From Acidimicrobiales bacterium (lineage in GTDB: Bacteria > Actinomycetota > Acidimicrobiia > Acidimicrobiales > SZUA-35): 58,129 bases of DNA. Both the position numbers and the translations under genes were made by a program. The notes beneath the pieces are model-generated. The model was not told the DNA's origin. It made no database searches and saw only the letters and a list, made by a program, of their open reading frames with translations. Where the stretch lies: contig JABDIY010000162.1 of assembly GCA_013003535.1 (NCBI GenBank), positions 1-58,129 on the forward strand. The letters run 5' to 3'. Of the stretch, positions 15,974 to 24,679 are shown piece by piece (the stretch's first letter is position 1; each line of letters begins with the position of its first letter).

Positions 15974-18160
15974 CTACGTATCGGCCGTGGTATGGGTCGG
16001 CGTGTTCCGAATTTCCCGTGGCACAGGTGGTGGTACGGAACCGCCCACAAGTTTCATGAGATCGGGACTCGTCGCTGAGGTCCCACCGATCGGGCTGACC
16101 AACGGTGGTATCGGTGACACATCAGGGCTCGACGCTTCGTTACCGTCGCTCGAACTGGTCGGCAGTGGGTCGGATCGCGACTCCTTTTCACCGAAAAAGA
16201 CTGTGGCGGCACTTTCCTGCTCGGCGGTTTGGACGGGTGTGTCGTTGATCTTTGCCGCTGGAACTCCCACCGTCACGCCACGCCCCGCGTCGATCGGCTT
16301 GCGGTCATGTGGCACCGTGGCCGGATCAACCAGGTCCACCGGTAGAACCACTCGTACCACTGTTCCCCCATTGGGACCTTCAAGGATCCTGACGTCGATT
16401 CCGTAACGTTTGGCCAGCATCGCCACCACGTAGAGACCAACGAATCGAGTCGGCCCCTCGTGCATGGCGTAGGGCGTGTGAAGTCGTTGGTTCATCTCGG
16501 AGCGTTCGGCATCACTCAACCCAACGCCCGTGTCATGGACGGTGAAGGCCAGCCCGGCGCTGACCCAGGTGCACTCAACTCGGACCCGCTGGGTAATGGG
16601 ATCGAGCGAGCGGTCCGCAGCATTCAGACCGTTCTCGATGAGCTCGGCCAGGATATGGGCGACATCGGGGGCTGAGTTACCGTTGAGCCGCACATCGTCC
16701 ATTGCTGCAATGTCCACTCGGTTGAACTCTCCCACCTCGCCCAGGGCCAGCCGAGCGGTTGTGGTTGTGGTCACGGGATGGGTCCACTGTCGTTCCGAGT
16801 GTGCACCGGCGAGGAGCATGCTGGCCTCGACGTTGCGCTGCATTCGCGTCGCGATGTGGTCGATCTGGAAGAGCCTGCTTCGGGTTTCTTGATCAGGATC
16901 GGCCGTACGCCAAGTAGCAACGTGGCGGACGAGGTCATGGAGCAACCGGGCGTTTCTTCTAGAGATGGCGACAGTCCGCTGCGCAACGCGCTTTCGACCC
17001 ATGGCATTCACGTGGGCGATGTCATAGAAAGTGTCTTGAACGGCGTTCACCGCCTCAACCAGTTGGCCCAACTCGTCGGATACCTCAGCGGCGATGTGGC
17101 TGGGTCGAACTTGGGTGGCCTCCGGGTCCTTGAGCGACGTGACGATTGCCGGGAGCCGCTCGCCCAGGGTGGAGCGCGCCGCCGCCGCAGTGGCGGTTAT
17201 CGGCGCCGTGACGGCGTGATAGAGCATGAGTCCGGCCACGCCGAATGCGAGCATTCCGAACAGGCCGAAGAGCCCGAACTGATTCCGCCGGGACTCGGCC
17301 AGGGCCTGGACTGACTGCAACTGCGAAATCCGGTTGGCCTCGGCAATCGCCACAGCCTCATTCCATCGGGTCCGGGACTCTTGGAGCGTCATCAGCGCCG
17401 TGCTTGGACTGACAATGGACTCAGCGGGATTCAGCAGGTCTTCCACCGCGGTCAGCCGGAGATCCTCTAGAACCGCAGTTGCGGAAAGCATCTGATCGAT
17501 CGTTGCGCTGCTGGTCCCCGAAGACTCCTCCAGAACGTCGAGAAGGGCGTCGGCCCGGGCGAATGCGTCAATCACTTCCGCGGTAGGGCGCAAGTCATCG
17601 GAAGCACGTTCAGCAAAGGACACCCATGCGATCTCGGTGGTCTCGATCCACCTGTGCAGATTCTGGAGATCAACCCGATTCTGTTGATCGGCTGCCGTTG
17701 CCTCCCCAACCGGTATGCCACTGGCCTCCCCCAGCAGAGTCTCCACCGCCCGCGAGAAGTTGACCGAGCGGCTAACCGGCGTCGAACGGGCTGCTGTCAG
17801 CGATCCCCGAACACTGTTGATACCACCAGCCGAAACGCCGTTCTGGTGTACCGCTTCGGTTGGAATCAGGCCGAGAGCAGTTTCGGTTCGCTCCGTCGCC
17901 TCGGTGATCCGAACCTCGTCGGCCTCAGGATCAAGTCGTTGCGGCAATGACGCCACGACGTATGCGAGGCGTTCATCGCCGATCGCTCGCGCCGCAGCAT
18001 GAATGGAGTTGAAAGAATCGGCGGCCTCCAGCGCATCTTGTGCTTGGGTCAGTTCCCGTTCCGAGCTGGCATAGCCAATGGCTGCCAAAAGACCGAGCGC
18101 GATGATCGGCAACGCGAGCGTCAGCGCAACCTTCCTGCGAATTGTGAGACGGTGCGACAT
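15974..18160 (-). CDS. CvnA/nitrate-sensor-like membrane ATPase (histidine kinase-like)
   Basis: A 728-aa membrane sensor. TM1 (about 10-31), a large extracytoplasmic all-helical region (about 32-290), TM2 (about 295-318), a HAMP-like linker, then a DHp-like helix containing LFQIDHIATRMQRN with His435. The HATPase domain follows (N-box ELIENGLNAA, G1 DTGVG near 543). The LDHxATRMxRN motif is typical of actinobacterial conservon CvnA and nitrate/nitrite-sensing kinases. No CvnB/roadblock, DUF742 or GTPase partner and no response regulator is adjacent. The C-terminal 110 residues are Pro/Ser-rich and disordered. The start is ATG 18160 with GGAG 7 nt upstream. Its position between plsX and acpP is unusual. 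Confidence 0.85.
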   Translation of the reverse strand: MSHRLTIRRKVALTLALPIIALGLLAAIGYASSERELTQAQDALEAADSFNSIHAAARAIGDERLAYVVASLPQRLDPEADEVRITEATERTETALGLIPTEAVHQNGVSAGGINSVRGSLTAARSTPVSRSVNFSRAVETLLGEASGIPVGEATAADQQNRVDLQNLHRWIETTEIAWVSFAERASDDLRPTAEVIDAFARADALLDVLEESSGTSSATIDQMLSATAVLEDLRLTAVEDLLNPAESIVSPSTALMTLQESRTRWNEAVAIAEANRISQLQSVQALAESRRNQFGLFGLFGMLAFGVAGLMLYHAVTAPITATAAAARSTLGERLPAIVTSLKDPEATQVRPSHIAAEVSDELGQLVEAVNAVQDTFYDIAHVNAMGRKRVAQRTVAISRRNARLLHDLVRHVATWRTADPDQETRSRLFQIDHIATRMQRNVEASMLLAGAHSERQWTHPVTTTTTARLALGEVGEFNRVDIAAMDDVRLNGNSAPDVAHILAELIENGLNAADRSLDPITQRVRVECTWVSAGLAFTVHDTGVGLSDAERSEMNQRLHTPYAMHEGPTRFVGLYVVAMLAKRYGIDVRILEGPNGGTVVRVVLPVDLVDPATVPHDRKPIDAGRGVTVGVPAAKINDTPVQTAEQESAATVFFGEKESRSDPLPTSSSDGNEASSPDVSPIPPLVSPIGGTSATSPDLMKLVGGSVPPPVPREIRNTPTHTTADT

Positions 18161-18218
18161 CCACTCTCCAGTCGGCCGCAAGGGCGCGGCCGTGAGACAT
18201 CGCAATGACCACTAACGC

Positions 18219-19268
18219 CTATTTCGAGAAAACGTCTCGGAAGTCCTGAACCACGGTGGAGTTGGCCAGCTCGGACGTCGTCCGGATGGCGTTGGCGATG
18301 GTGTCTGCGTTGGAGGACCCATGCGAGATGACCGAAACTTCCCTGGTTCCGCACAACATGGCGGCGCCGATGAGCTTTGGATTCAGAATATTGAACAAAG
18401 GCGTCAGAATAGGGTCGAGAACCGGGGCGGTTGCCACTGCGTCCGGGGTGGAGACGAGAGCGGCGCGGATGGCATCGAGGGCTATTTCCATGGCACCTTC
18501 GAGCGACTTGAGGACCACGTTGCCAGTGAACCCATCACAGACCAGCACGTCGGCGGCACCACTCATCAAGTCGTTGCCCTCCATGTTGCCCACGTAGTCA
18601 GCACCGCAGGACAGTGCCCAATCGCCGTCCTCGAAAAGTTTCACTGCTTCCTTGACCAGGGCGTTGCCTTTCCCTGCCTCCTCCCCAATGGTGAGGATGG
18701 CCACACGAGGCCGTGCTACGCCATACCGGGACCGGGTGTAGACGGCGCCGAGTTGAGCAAACTGCACCAGCATTTCGGGCGTGGCATCGGGGTTGGCGCC
18801 GGCGTCGACCAGGGAACATCGCGTGGTTGAGCCCAATATTGGGAACGGGACCGCGATGGTTGGGCGGGTGACCCCTTTGATCCGGCCGATCCGAAGCAAG
18901 CTTGCCGCCATGGCAGCCCCGGTGTTCCCTGCCGACAAGAGGGCGATCGCGTCGCCGTCGCGTACGGCCTCGGCGGCCCGAACGATGCTCGAGTCTTTCA
19001 TGCGTCGGACACTCGAGGCAGGCTCAGCTCCCATGGCCACGACTTCGGATGCGTGGCGAACGCTGATCAGAGGATGATCGACCAAGGAATCATTGGCTGC
19101 GTGAATTGCCTCCTCGTCCCCTACGAGAAGTGTGGGTATACCGTCTCGACTGGCCGCAAGAAGCGCACCCTGAACCACCGCTTCAGGCGCGAAATCACCG
19201 CCCATTGCATCAACTGCGATCCGGTCAGAACCGATCGTTTCGGGGGTGGCCCGCTGATGCTCGCTCAC
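18219..19268 (-). CDS. plsX: Phosphate acyltransferase PlsX
   Basis: PlsX converts acyl-ACP to acyl-phosphate, the donor for PlsY in phospholipid synthesis (349 aa). Family signatures are intact: IAVDAMGGDFAP, LLVGDE, HASEVV, SAGNTGA, LVDAGAN, GEEAGKG and the FTGNVVLKSLEG segment. It starts at GTG 19268 with about 17 residues before the conserved core. It lies 36 nt downstream of rpmF, the common yceD-rpmF-plsX order, and 58 nt upstream of the sensor-kinase gene that separates it from acpP. Confidence 0.96.
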   Translation of the reverse strand: MSEHQRATPETIGSDRIAVDAMGGDFAPEAVVQGALLAASRDGIPTLLVGDEEAIHAANDSLVDHPLISVRHASEVVAMGAEPASSVRRMKDSSIVRAAEAVRDGDAIALLSAGNTGAAMAASLLRIGRIKGVTRPTIAVPFPILGSTTRCSLVDAGANPDATPEMLVQFAQLGAVYTRSRYGVARPRVAILTIGEEAGKGNALVKEAVKLFEDGDWALSCGADYVGNMEGNDLMSGAADVLVCDGFTGNVVLKSLEGAMEIALDAIRAALVSTPDAVATAPVLDPILTPLFNILNPKLIGAAMLCGTREVSVISHGSSNADTIANAIRTTSELANSTVVQDFRDVFSK

Positions 19269-19304
19269 TGGAGAGGATTGCCACCGTGAAGGCGGCTGCG
19301 CGAT

Positions 19305-19481
19305 CTAGACGTCGACGACCTGGCGACCGTTGTAGAACCCGCAGCTCTGACACGCCCGATGCGGCAATTTCATCGCCGAGCATTGGGTGCAGCGGCTCTT
19401 CGGAGCGGCGCTCAATGACCACGAAGACGCACGGCGGCTACGGGTCTTGGACTTCGATGTCTTCTTCTTTGGAACAGCCAT
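19305..19481 (-). CDS. rpmF: 50S ribosomal protein L32
   Basis: Ribosomal protein bL32 (58 aa). It begins [17 protein letters not shown], the hallmark L32 N-terminus, and has the zinc-binding pairs C31xxC34 and C44xxC47, so it is the zinc-dependent (C+) form. The ATG at 19481 is chosen on family grounds; the frame is open for 20 more codons but these are not L32-like. It lies between yceD/DUF177 and plsX. Confidence 0.97.
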   Translation of the reverse strand: MAVPKKKTSKSKTRSRRASSWSLSAAPKSRCTQCSAMKLPHRACQSCGFYNGRQVVDV

Positions 19482-19635
19482 TTGCCTTCGAATCCTAGGT
19501 AGTTGTAGCTCGTGGATCGACCGGTAGATGATAGCGGGCATCCGTTCGGGTCCAACCGGTCAATGCTGACGCTCGGCCATTGGTATGTAGATCGTTGAGG
19601 AATGGAACGATTGGCAGAGGTGGTTTGCCTGGAAG

Positions 19636-20181
19636 CTAGTTCAAGTCCAGCTGATCCAGTACAGCCCAGCGAGGATCGGCCAGCATGGCACCTTCGGAAT
19701 CCTCGTCCTCATCCGTGTCTTCCGAACCGACCCCGTTGAGACCGGCAGGAAAGCGCTCCGGATCCGGGCCGAGGCAGTTGGCACCGCACAACGGTGAGAG
19801 GGGCAGCGATGCCATAGCCGTCTCTCGCAACACATCGTCCAAATCCACCGTGTCCCCGTCGAACTCAATTATTTCGGAATCTTCGGGTGCGTTGACCTGA
19901 AAAACTTCGTCGACGAACGGCTCCGACTCACCGACCACGGTCTCGAGGCAGCGGCGACAGTCAGCTTCCCACGGCACTTTGAGAGTCCCGGTAACACTGA
20001 CACCCCGCTCTATCGACTCGATCGTGAGCGTTCCGGTGACTGGACTTTCCGTAGTGCGCGAGGCAATGACCTGCAGACCGGGAAATGCCTCCGAAATGTC
20101 GATCTCGAGCCGCTGCCCCAGCCGCTGACGTAACCCACCAACGTGCACGCGATGCTTACGATTTGTCGCCATGAGTGGCAT
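19636..20181 (-). CDS. DUF177 / YceD-like protein
   Basis: Member of the DUF177 (YceD, Duf177) family, normally encoded just upstream of rpmF and linked to 23S rRNA maturation. It has the CRRCLE cysteine pair, a second Cys pair in LCGANCLGPDPE, and the terminal PRWAVLDQL motif. I use ATG 20181 (181 aa, MPLMATNRKH) because a GAGG lies about 9 nt upstream; ATG 20172 is possible. The larger open frame above it is not family-like. The gap of 154 nt to rpmF is longer than usual but shows no other gene. Confidence 0.88.
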   Translation of the reverse strand: MPLMATNRKHRVHVGGLRQRLGQRLEIDISEAFPGLQVIASRTTESPVTGTLTIESIERGVSVTGTLKVPWEADCRRCLETVVGESEPFVDEVFQVNAPEDSEIIEFDGDTVDLDDVLRETAMASLPLSPLCGANCLGPDPERFPAGLNGVGSEDTDEDEDSEGAMLADPRWAVLDQLDLN

Positions 20182-20263
20182 TGTATGAGCCTCGTGAGGC
20201 CGGTGTGGTCTCAGCTCACGGCTGGGTTTCTTTCCGGCCTGGCTGTGACAAAGAGAGGTCTCG

Positions 20264-20935
20264 CTAGTTAACCGGCGGTGGCGGTGGTTGGTTTGAGACC
20301 TGCGGGGACGGCGTACCCACCGGCCCATTACCGATTTCACCCTCGGCCGCCGCTGTTCCGAGCAACTTCTCACGACCCTGCTGAAGCGTTCGCGACGTCC
20401 GCTCGAGAACCGCCTCGAAGCTGGCGAGTTTGTGATCGCAGTAGTCTTCGACACGGCGTTGCAGGGTGCGAGCGTCGGCACGCGCCTCAGCGACGATCTG
20501 ACGAGCCCGGGCTTCAGCCGCTCGAGTGATCTCCTGACGCTCGATCATACGAGCTACCTGCGCCCGGCCCTGATCGATGATCTCTTGGCGTTCTTGGCGA
20601 GCCTGGGCCAAAAACTCCTCTTTCTCCTTCAACAACCACCGGGCGCGACGCAGCTCCTCGGGAAGCGCTTCGCGGATCTCCTCCAGGACCTCCATGAGCT
20701 CGGCCTTGTTGACCTTGACCGTGCTGGACATGGGCAGCGGTCGCCCTTGAGCGACCATCGAGATCGCTTCATCGATCAGTTCTTCAAGCTCAGGTACCGA
20801 ATACTGCTCATTCGTTGGCGTGGTGAGATCTATCTCGGCGGCCCCATCGGTGAGATCGACCACGGCCTCATGGCCCGGAGCATGGGAATCGTTGCTGGCG
20901 TAGTCATACGGCGATGCTGTGCGTTGATCGGTCAT
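20264..20935 (-). CDS. Coiled-coil protein of the coaD-rpmF region
   Basis: Conserved-looking 223-aa protein. Residues about 45-90 contain VPELEELIDEAISMVAQGRPLPMSSTVKVNK, followed by a long Arg/Glu/Ala-rich coiled coil (about 80-195) and a Pro-rich end. Similar proteins sit between coaD and rpmF in actinobacteria (for example the Rv2927c position in Mycobacterium) and resemble DivIVA or ATP-synthase-b-like coiled coils; the role is unknown. The start ATG overlaps the coaD stop (TAATG) with GGAG nearby, so translation is coupled to coaD. Confidence 0.8.
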   Translation of the reverse strand: MTDQRTASPYDYASNDSHAPGHEAVVDLTDGAAEIDLTTPTNEQYSVPELEELIDEAISMVAQGRPLPMSSTVKVNKAELMEVLEEIREALPEELRRARWLLKEKEEFLAQARQERQEIIDQGRAQVARMIERQEITRAAEARARQIVAEARADARTLQRRVEDYCDHKLASFEAVLERTSRTLQQGREKLLGTAAAEGEIGNGPVGTPSPQVSNQPPPPPVN

Positions 20936-21462
20936 TACTCCAGCACTCCTGTTGTTGCGTGAACTGATTTCATTTGCTCTGCCTTTACCTGCATGGCGTT
21001 CCACACCGGTTCCGGTACCAGTGAGGATATATCACCACCATGGGTTCCGATCTCCCGAAGATACCTGCTCGCCACCAGCGCCGCTGGGCCAACCGCAGGT
21101 ATGAAGACGGTTTGCGGTCCACCGGTTCGGGAATTGGTGTTGGCCTGAACCATCTCGGTGTCGAGATCAGAACCGGACCGTATGCCCTTCACGAGGCAAC
21201 TGGCCTCGACCGCGGCCGCCGCTGTCGTCACCAATCCCGTGAAAGTTGACGCCCTCACGGTGGGCAGGTGCCCAACCGACGCGGTGATCATGTCCACGCG
21301 CTCTCCAGGCGTGAACAAGCCGGACGGTTTTTCCGGATTGTGGCCGACCCCAACGATCACTCGGCCGAAAATCGACGCTGCGGCCTCCACGACCGCGAGG
21401 TGTCCATTGTGAAACGGATCAAATGAACCCGGAACGAAGGCTGTAGTTGCTATGGCGTCCAT
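20935..21462 (-). CDS. coaD: Phosphopantetheine adenylyltransferase
   Basis: Penultimate step of coenzyme A synthesis: 4'-phosphopantetheine + ATP to dephospho-CoA (175 aa). The nucleotidyltransferase motif GSFDPFHNGH is at residues 12-21 and VKGIRSGSDLDTE marks the substrate-binding helix. In place of the usual MNRKL the protein has ANTNSRTG, a modest divergence. It starts at ATG 21462, 94 nt after rsmD, and is coupled to the coiled-coil gene downstream by a TAATG overlap. rsmD-coaD adjacency is widespread. Confidence 0.94.
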   Translation of the reverse strand: MDAIATTAFVPGSFDPFHNGHLAVVEAAASIFGRVIVGVGHNPEKPSGLFTPGERVDMITASVGHLPTVRASTFTGLVTTAAAAVEASCLVKGIRSGSDLDTEMVQANTNSRTGGPQTVFIPAVGPAALVASRYLREIGTHGGDISSLVPEPVWNAMQVKAEQMKSVHATTGVLE

Positions 21463-21556
21463 GGCACGGGCCAGCGTAGTGCATACGGCGCCACCCTGAG
21501 GGGGGTATGGCTACCCTCCGCCTCCGCACTGATGTCCGGGAGAAACATAGCCCCGG

Positions 21557-22135
21557 TCAATCCGCGTCTGTTCCCGGCTCGGTGGAGTTGGGCCATAGCC
21601 GCTCTGCAACCACAATCTGGGGCCGACCGTATGATCTCCGTCGCAGCTCATTCCACTCCGGGGTGAGTGCCAACGGGGTTTCGGAGTGCGCCACCAGCAC
21701 ATCAGCGGGAATGAGCGGAAGCAGTTGATCCCAAGGGTCATTGGCATACGGCGGATCACAAAAGGCGAGATCGTAGGGGCGGTCGGCGGGAAGCCCGGCG
21801 AGGACTGCGTGAACGTCACGGGCCTCGATTTTCGCCCGATCGGCGAAACCCAGGGTGTCGAGATTGGTCCGAATGGTGGCGGCGGCAGAGCGGTTTTGCT
21901 CGACGAACAGCACTTCCCCGGCGCCTCTGCTGAGGCATTCAAGGCCGAAGGATCCCGAGCCTGAGTAGAGATCGAGCACTCTGGTCCCATCGAGTCCCGG
22001 CGTGCCATTGGCCATGCGGAGGCTGATGATCATGTTGAAAATCGCCGTCTTGGCACGGTCGGGAATTGGACGGGTGCTGGTTCCTTGGGGCGCCAAGATT
22101 TTTCGTCCTCGAGCAGTTCCAGAGATTATGCGCAT
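21557..22135 (-). CDS. rsmD: 16S rRNA (guanine966-N2)-methyltransferase RsmD
   Basis: SAM-dependent methyltransferase that modifies G966 of 16S rRNA (192 aa). It starts MRIISGTARGRKI, the RsmD N-terminus. The SAM-binding loop DLYSGSGSFG is at 55-64 and the catalytic DPPY at 127-130. The frame stays open upstream into recG, but the family N-terminus and the recG stop fix ATG 22135. It lies 43 nt after recG and 94 nt before coaD, the standard recG-rsmD-coaD order. Confidence 0.95.
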   Translation of the reverse strand: MRIISGTARGRKILAPQGTSTRPIPDRAKTAIFNMIISLRMANGTPGLDGTRVLDLYSGSGSFGLECLSRGAGEVLFVEQNRSAAATIRTNLDTLGFADRAKIEARDVHAVLAGLPADRPYDLAFCDPPYANDPWDQLLPLIPADVLVAHSETPLALTPEWNELRRRSYGRPQIVVAERLWPNSTEPGTDAD

Positions 22136-22178
22136 CGTGGTTCCCGATCGTTGCCAATCGGCTCCGCAAGATGGCTGC

Positions 22179-24353
22179 TCATCCCTTGAGCAGGAATTCT
22201 TCGTCGGTACCCTCGGCAAGAAGGGCCAGCTCATCGAAGAGTAATGGGTGATCGGACAGCGTGGGATCGATGTCGAGGAGGTCCATCGCCGCTTGGCGAG
22301 CATCCACCACCACCTCCCTATTGTGCCGGAGGCTGGCAAGTTTCAGATCGTTGCGCCCCTTCTGACGCTCGCCCAGGATGGTTCCCTCGCCGCGTAGATC
22401 GAGATCGATCTCGGCCAATTCGAAGCCGTCGGTGGACCCAACCAATGCCTGGACTCTGGCTTCCCCGTCAGGTGTGGTGGGACTGGCCACCAGCCAACAG
22501 ACCGAGGAGTGTGAACCCCGACCGACGCGACCCCGCAATTGGTGCAGTTGGGCGATGCCGAAGCGGTCTGCGTCGAGGATCACCATCGTTGTGGCGTTAG
22601 GGACGTCGACTCCCACTTCGATCACCGTGGTGGCCACGAGCACATCGAGTTCGCCCATTCGGAACGACTCCATGACCGAGTCTCTGTCATCGGGACTCAC
22701 CCGGCCGTGAAGCAGCCCAACCCGGAGCCCTTGAAGCTCCCGAAGACTCAAGCGTTCGAAGGTCTCCTCGGCCGATGCCGCCTCGATGTTTTCGGACTCA
22801 TCGATCAGTGGGCAAACCACATAGGCCTGCCGGCCCTGCCGGACCGAAGTTCGGAGTTCACTCCACATCTGCTCCAGAGACAGGGGAGGTTCACCATCGA
22901 GGGTCCCTGGAGCGTCCACATGATGGGTGATGATTGGTGTTCTGCCCGGCGGGAGTTCGTCGAGAACGGATACATCGAGGTCCCCGTACACGGTCATTGC
23001 TGCGGTGCGAGGAATGGGGGTGGCAGTCATGACGAGGACATCAGGGACTGTGCCGTCGCCATTCTTGTTTCGCAGAGCAGCTCGTTGTTCGACGCCGAAA
23101 CGATGTTGTTCATCGATTACGACAACCCCGAGTGAATTGAATTGCACCTTCTCCTGAAGCAGTGCATGGGTGCCTATGACGATGTCGGTGAGGCCCGATG
23201 TCAGCCCGCCGAGGATTCGTTTCCTGTCCGCAGTTGCCGTGCGCCCCGTCAGCAGTTCGACGCTGAGGGGCCGGCTGCCGAGTAGGCTGGACGGTTCGGG
23301 CACGTCGAGATCGCTGAGCAGGTGTTTTATCCCGATCGCATGCTGCTCGGCCAAGACTTCTGTGGGCGCCATGAGAGCCGCCTGATGACCCCCGTCGACA
23401 GCGGTCAGCATCGATGAGACTGCGACCAGAGTCTTCCCTGCGCCAACGTCTCCCTGGAGGAGCCGATGCATGGGCATAGGTCTTCTGAGATCTGCCTCGA
23501 TCTCGGCGATCGTCCGCTTCTGGGCGGCTGTGAGCGGAAACGGCAACGCATCTGTGAACGATGCCAGGAGTTGCCCTCCACTGCGGTGGGCAACCCCCTG
23601 AGAAGTTTCTTCGATGAGGCGTTTGCGACGCACCAGCGAGACCTGCATCCGGAACAATTCGTCGAAGATGAGCCGTCGTCTGGCATCGCTTACCTCCTGA
23701 TGTGACTCCGGAATGTGAATACCCGCCACGGCAACAGAACGGCCCACCAGCCCCCGGCCTGTGATGATCCAGTCGGGGATCGGATCGGCCAACTGCCTGG
23801 CCCCGGGAACAGTGATGGTACGCCGGAGCGCCTCTCCTATAAACCGGGCGAGGTCACTGCTGGTCACGCCGGCTTTTTCTGACTGGGGGTAGACCGGGAT
23901 GATCTTGCCAGTCTGATCACCAACGAGGTCCACCACTGGACTGGTCATCTGTGCTCGCCCTCGGTAGCTTTCCATCTTGCCGAAGACAATCGCCTCCAGA
24001 CCCGCCCGCAACTGCCGTTCCCGCCAGCGTTGATTGAAGAAGGTGAGCGTCATGGTGCTCTCACCGTCGGTAACCGTACTGGTCACCATCGCCCGGTTGC
24101 CCTTCAAACGCCGGCTCTCGGTAGTGAGCACCGTCACGACGATGGTGGCTTCCTCCCCCTCCATGAGATCGGCGATTGCCGATTGCCGAGTGCGGTCGAG
24201 GTACCGGCGCGGGTAGTGGGTGAGCAGGTCACCAACCGTAGGCAGTTCCATAGCCACGAGTGAGTCTCGACGCTTGGGACCGACACCCGCCAGCTTTTCC
24301 ACGTCGATGGCGTACAGGTCTCGCAAGCTCATCGGGTCGGAAGGGTTCCCCAC
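22179..24353 (-). CDS. recG: ATP-dependent DNA helicase RecG
   Basis: RecG remodels stalled replication forks and branch-migrates Holliday junctions (724 aa). An N-terminal wedge/OB domain (YPRRYLDR at 47-54) precedes two RecA-like lobes: Walker A GDVGAGKT (301-308), motif II DEQH (414-417), motif III TATPIPRT, and motif VI QLRGRVGRG. The GTG start at 24353 is supported by a TAGGTT hexamer exactly 6 nt upstream, implying a leaderless message; ATG at codon 8 is the alternative. It is divergent from the small cold-shock-like gene. Confidence 0.97.
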   Translation of the reverse strand: MGNPSDPMSLRDLYAIDVEKLAGVGPKRRDSLVAMELPTVGDLLTHYPRRYLDRTRQSAIADLMEGEEATIVVTVLTTESRRLKGNRAMVTSTVTDGESTMTLTFFNQRWRERQLRAGLEAIVFGKMESYRGRAQMTSPVVDLVGDQTGKIIPVYPQSEKAGVTSSDLARFIGEALRRTITVPGARQLADPIPDWIITGRGLVGRSVAVAGIHIPESHQEVSDARRRLIFDELFRMQVSLVRRKRLIEETSQGVAHRSGGQLLASFTDALPFPLTAAQKRTIAEIEADLRRPMPMHRLLQGDVGAGKTLVAVSSMLTAVDGGHQAALMAPTEVLAEQHAIGIKHLLSDLDVPEPSSLLGSRPLSVELLTGRTATADRKRILGGLTSGLTDIVIGTHALLQEKVQFNSLGVVVIDEQHRFGVEQRAALRNKNGDGTVPDVLVMTATPIPRTAAMTVYGDLDVSVLDELPPGRTPIITHHVDAPGTLDGEPPLSLEQMWSELRTSVRQGRQAYVVCPLIDESENIEAASAEETFERLSLRELQGLRVGLLHGRVSPDDRDSVMESFRMGELDVLVATTVIEVGVDVPNATTMVILDADRFGIAQLHQLRGRVGRGSHSSVCWLVASPTTPDGEARVQALVGSTDGFELAEIDLDLRGEGTILGERQKGRNDLKLASLRHNREVVVDARQAAMDLLDIDPTLSDHPLLFDELALLAEGTDEEFLLKG

Positions 24354-24365
24354 AGTTTCAACCTA
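24354..24365 (-). promoter_or_regulatory. Leaderless -10 box for recG
   Basis: On the minus strand TAGGTT (24360-24365), then GAAACT (6 nt), then the GTG start at 24353. Confidence 0.55.
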
Positions 24366-24414
24366 CCGGAGGGGTCCGACACTGCAGTCCCGGAGGAGCG
24401 CCGTGGGAACGAGG

Positions 24415-24426
24415 TAGTCTGAGCGT
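24415..24426 (+). promoter_or_regulatory. Leaderless -10 box for the cold-shock-like gene
   Basis: TAGTCT (24415-24420), then GAGCGT (6 nt), then the ATG at 24427. It is divergent from the recG promoter 50 nt away. Confidence 0.55.
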
Positions 24427-24666
24427 ATGCAAGGAGTGGTGAAGTCTTACGATCCAATCACCAGAGACGGTGTGATCATGCGCGACACCGATCTGGGTGA
24501 ATTCGACCTGGCGCCGGGCGCGCTCGAGGGCTCCGTTTTCAGGATGTTACGACCTGGTCAGCGGGTTATCTTCAGACTTACCGACGCCAACCTGGCTACC
24601 GCCATCAGCCTCGGCTCCGAGGTGGACATGGGAACGCCGGCATGGCTAGGCCAGGAAGACCAGTAA
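24427..24666 (+). CDS. Small cold-shock-like (OB-fold) protein
   Basis: A 79-aa protein whose first 55 residues read like a cold-shock domain: QGVVKSYDPITRDGVIM takes the place of the GTVKWFNxxKGFGFI strand pair, and LRPGQRVIFRL that of the GQxVxF strand. The aromatic RNP residues of CspA (Phe/Trp in KGFGFI) are largely missing, so nucleic-acid binding may be weak or different. It has a leaderless promoter and no operon partners. The assignment rests on by-eye strand pattern only. Confidence 0.65.
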   Translation: MQGVVKSYDPITRDGVIMRDTDLGEFDLAPGALEGSVFRMLRPGQRVIFRLTDANLATAISLGSEVDMGTPAWLGQEDQ

Positions 24667-24679
24667 ACCTCACCGCTCA

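Noticed and set aside
21489-21499. GGGTAT on the plus strand downstream of rsmD
   Set aside because: No GTTT-like -35 at 12-16 nt and no plus-strand gene follows.
22136-22339. Upstream extension of the rsmD frame
   Set aside because: It lies within recG and is Ser/Trp-rich noise; the RsmD N-terminus MRIISGTARG fixes the start.
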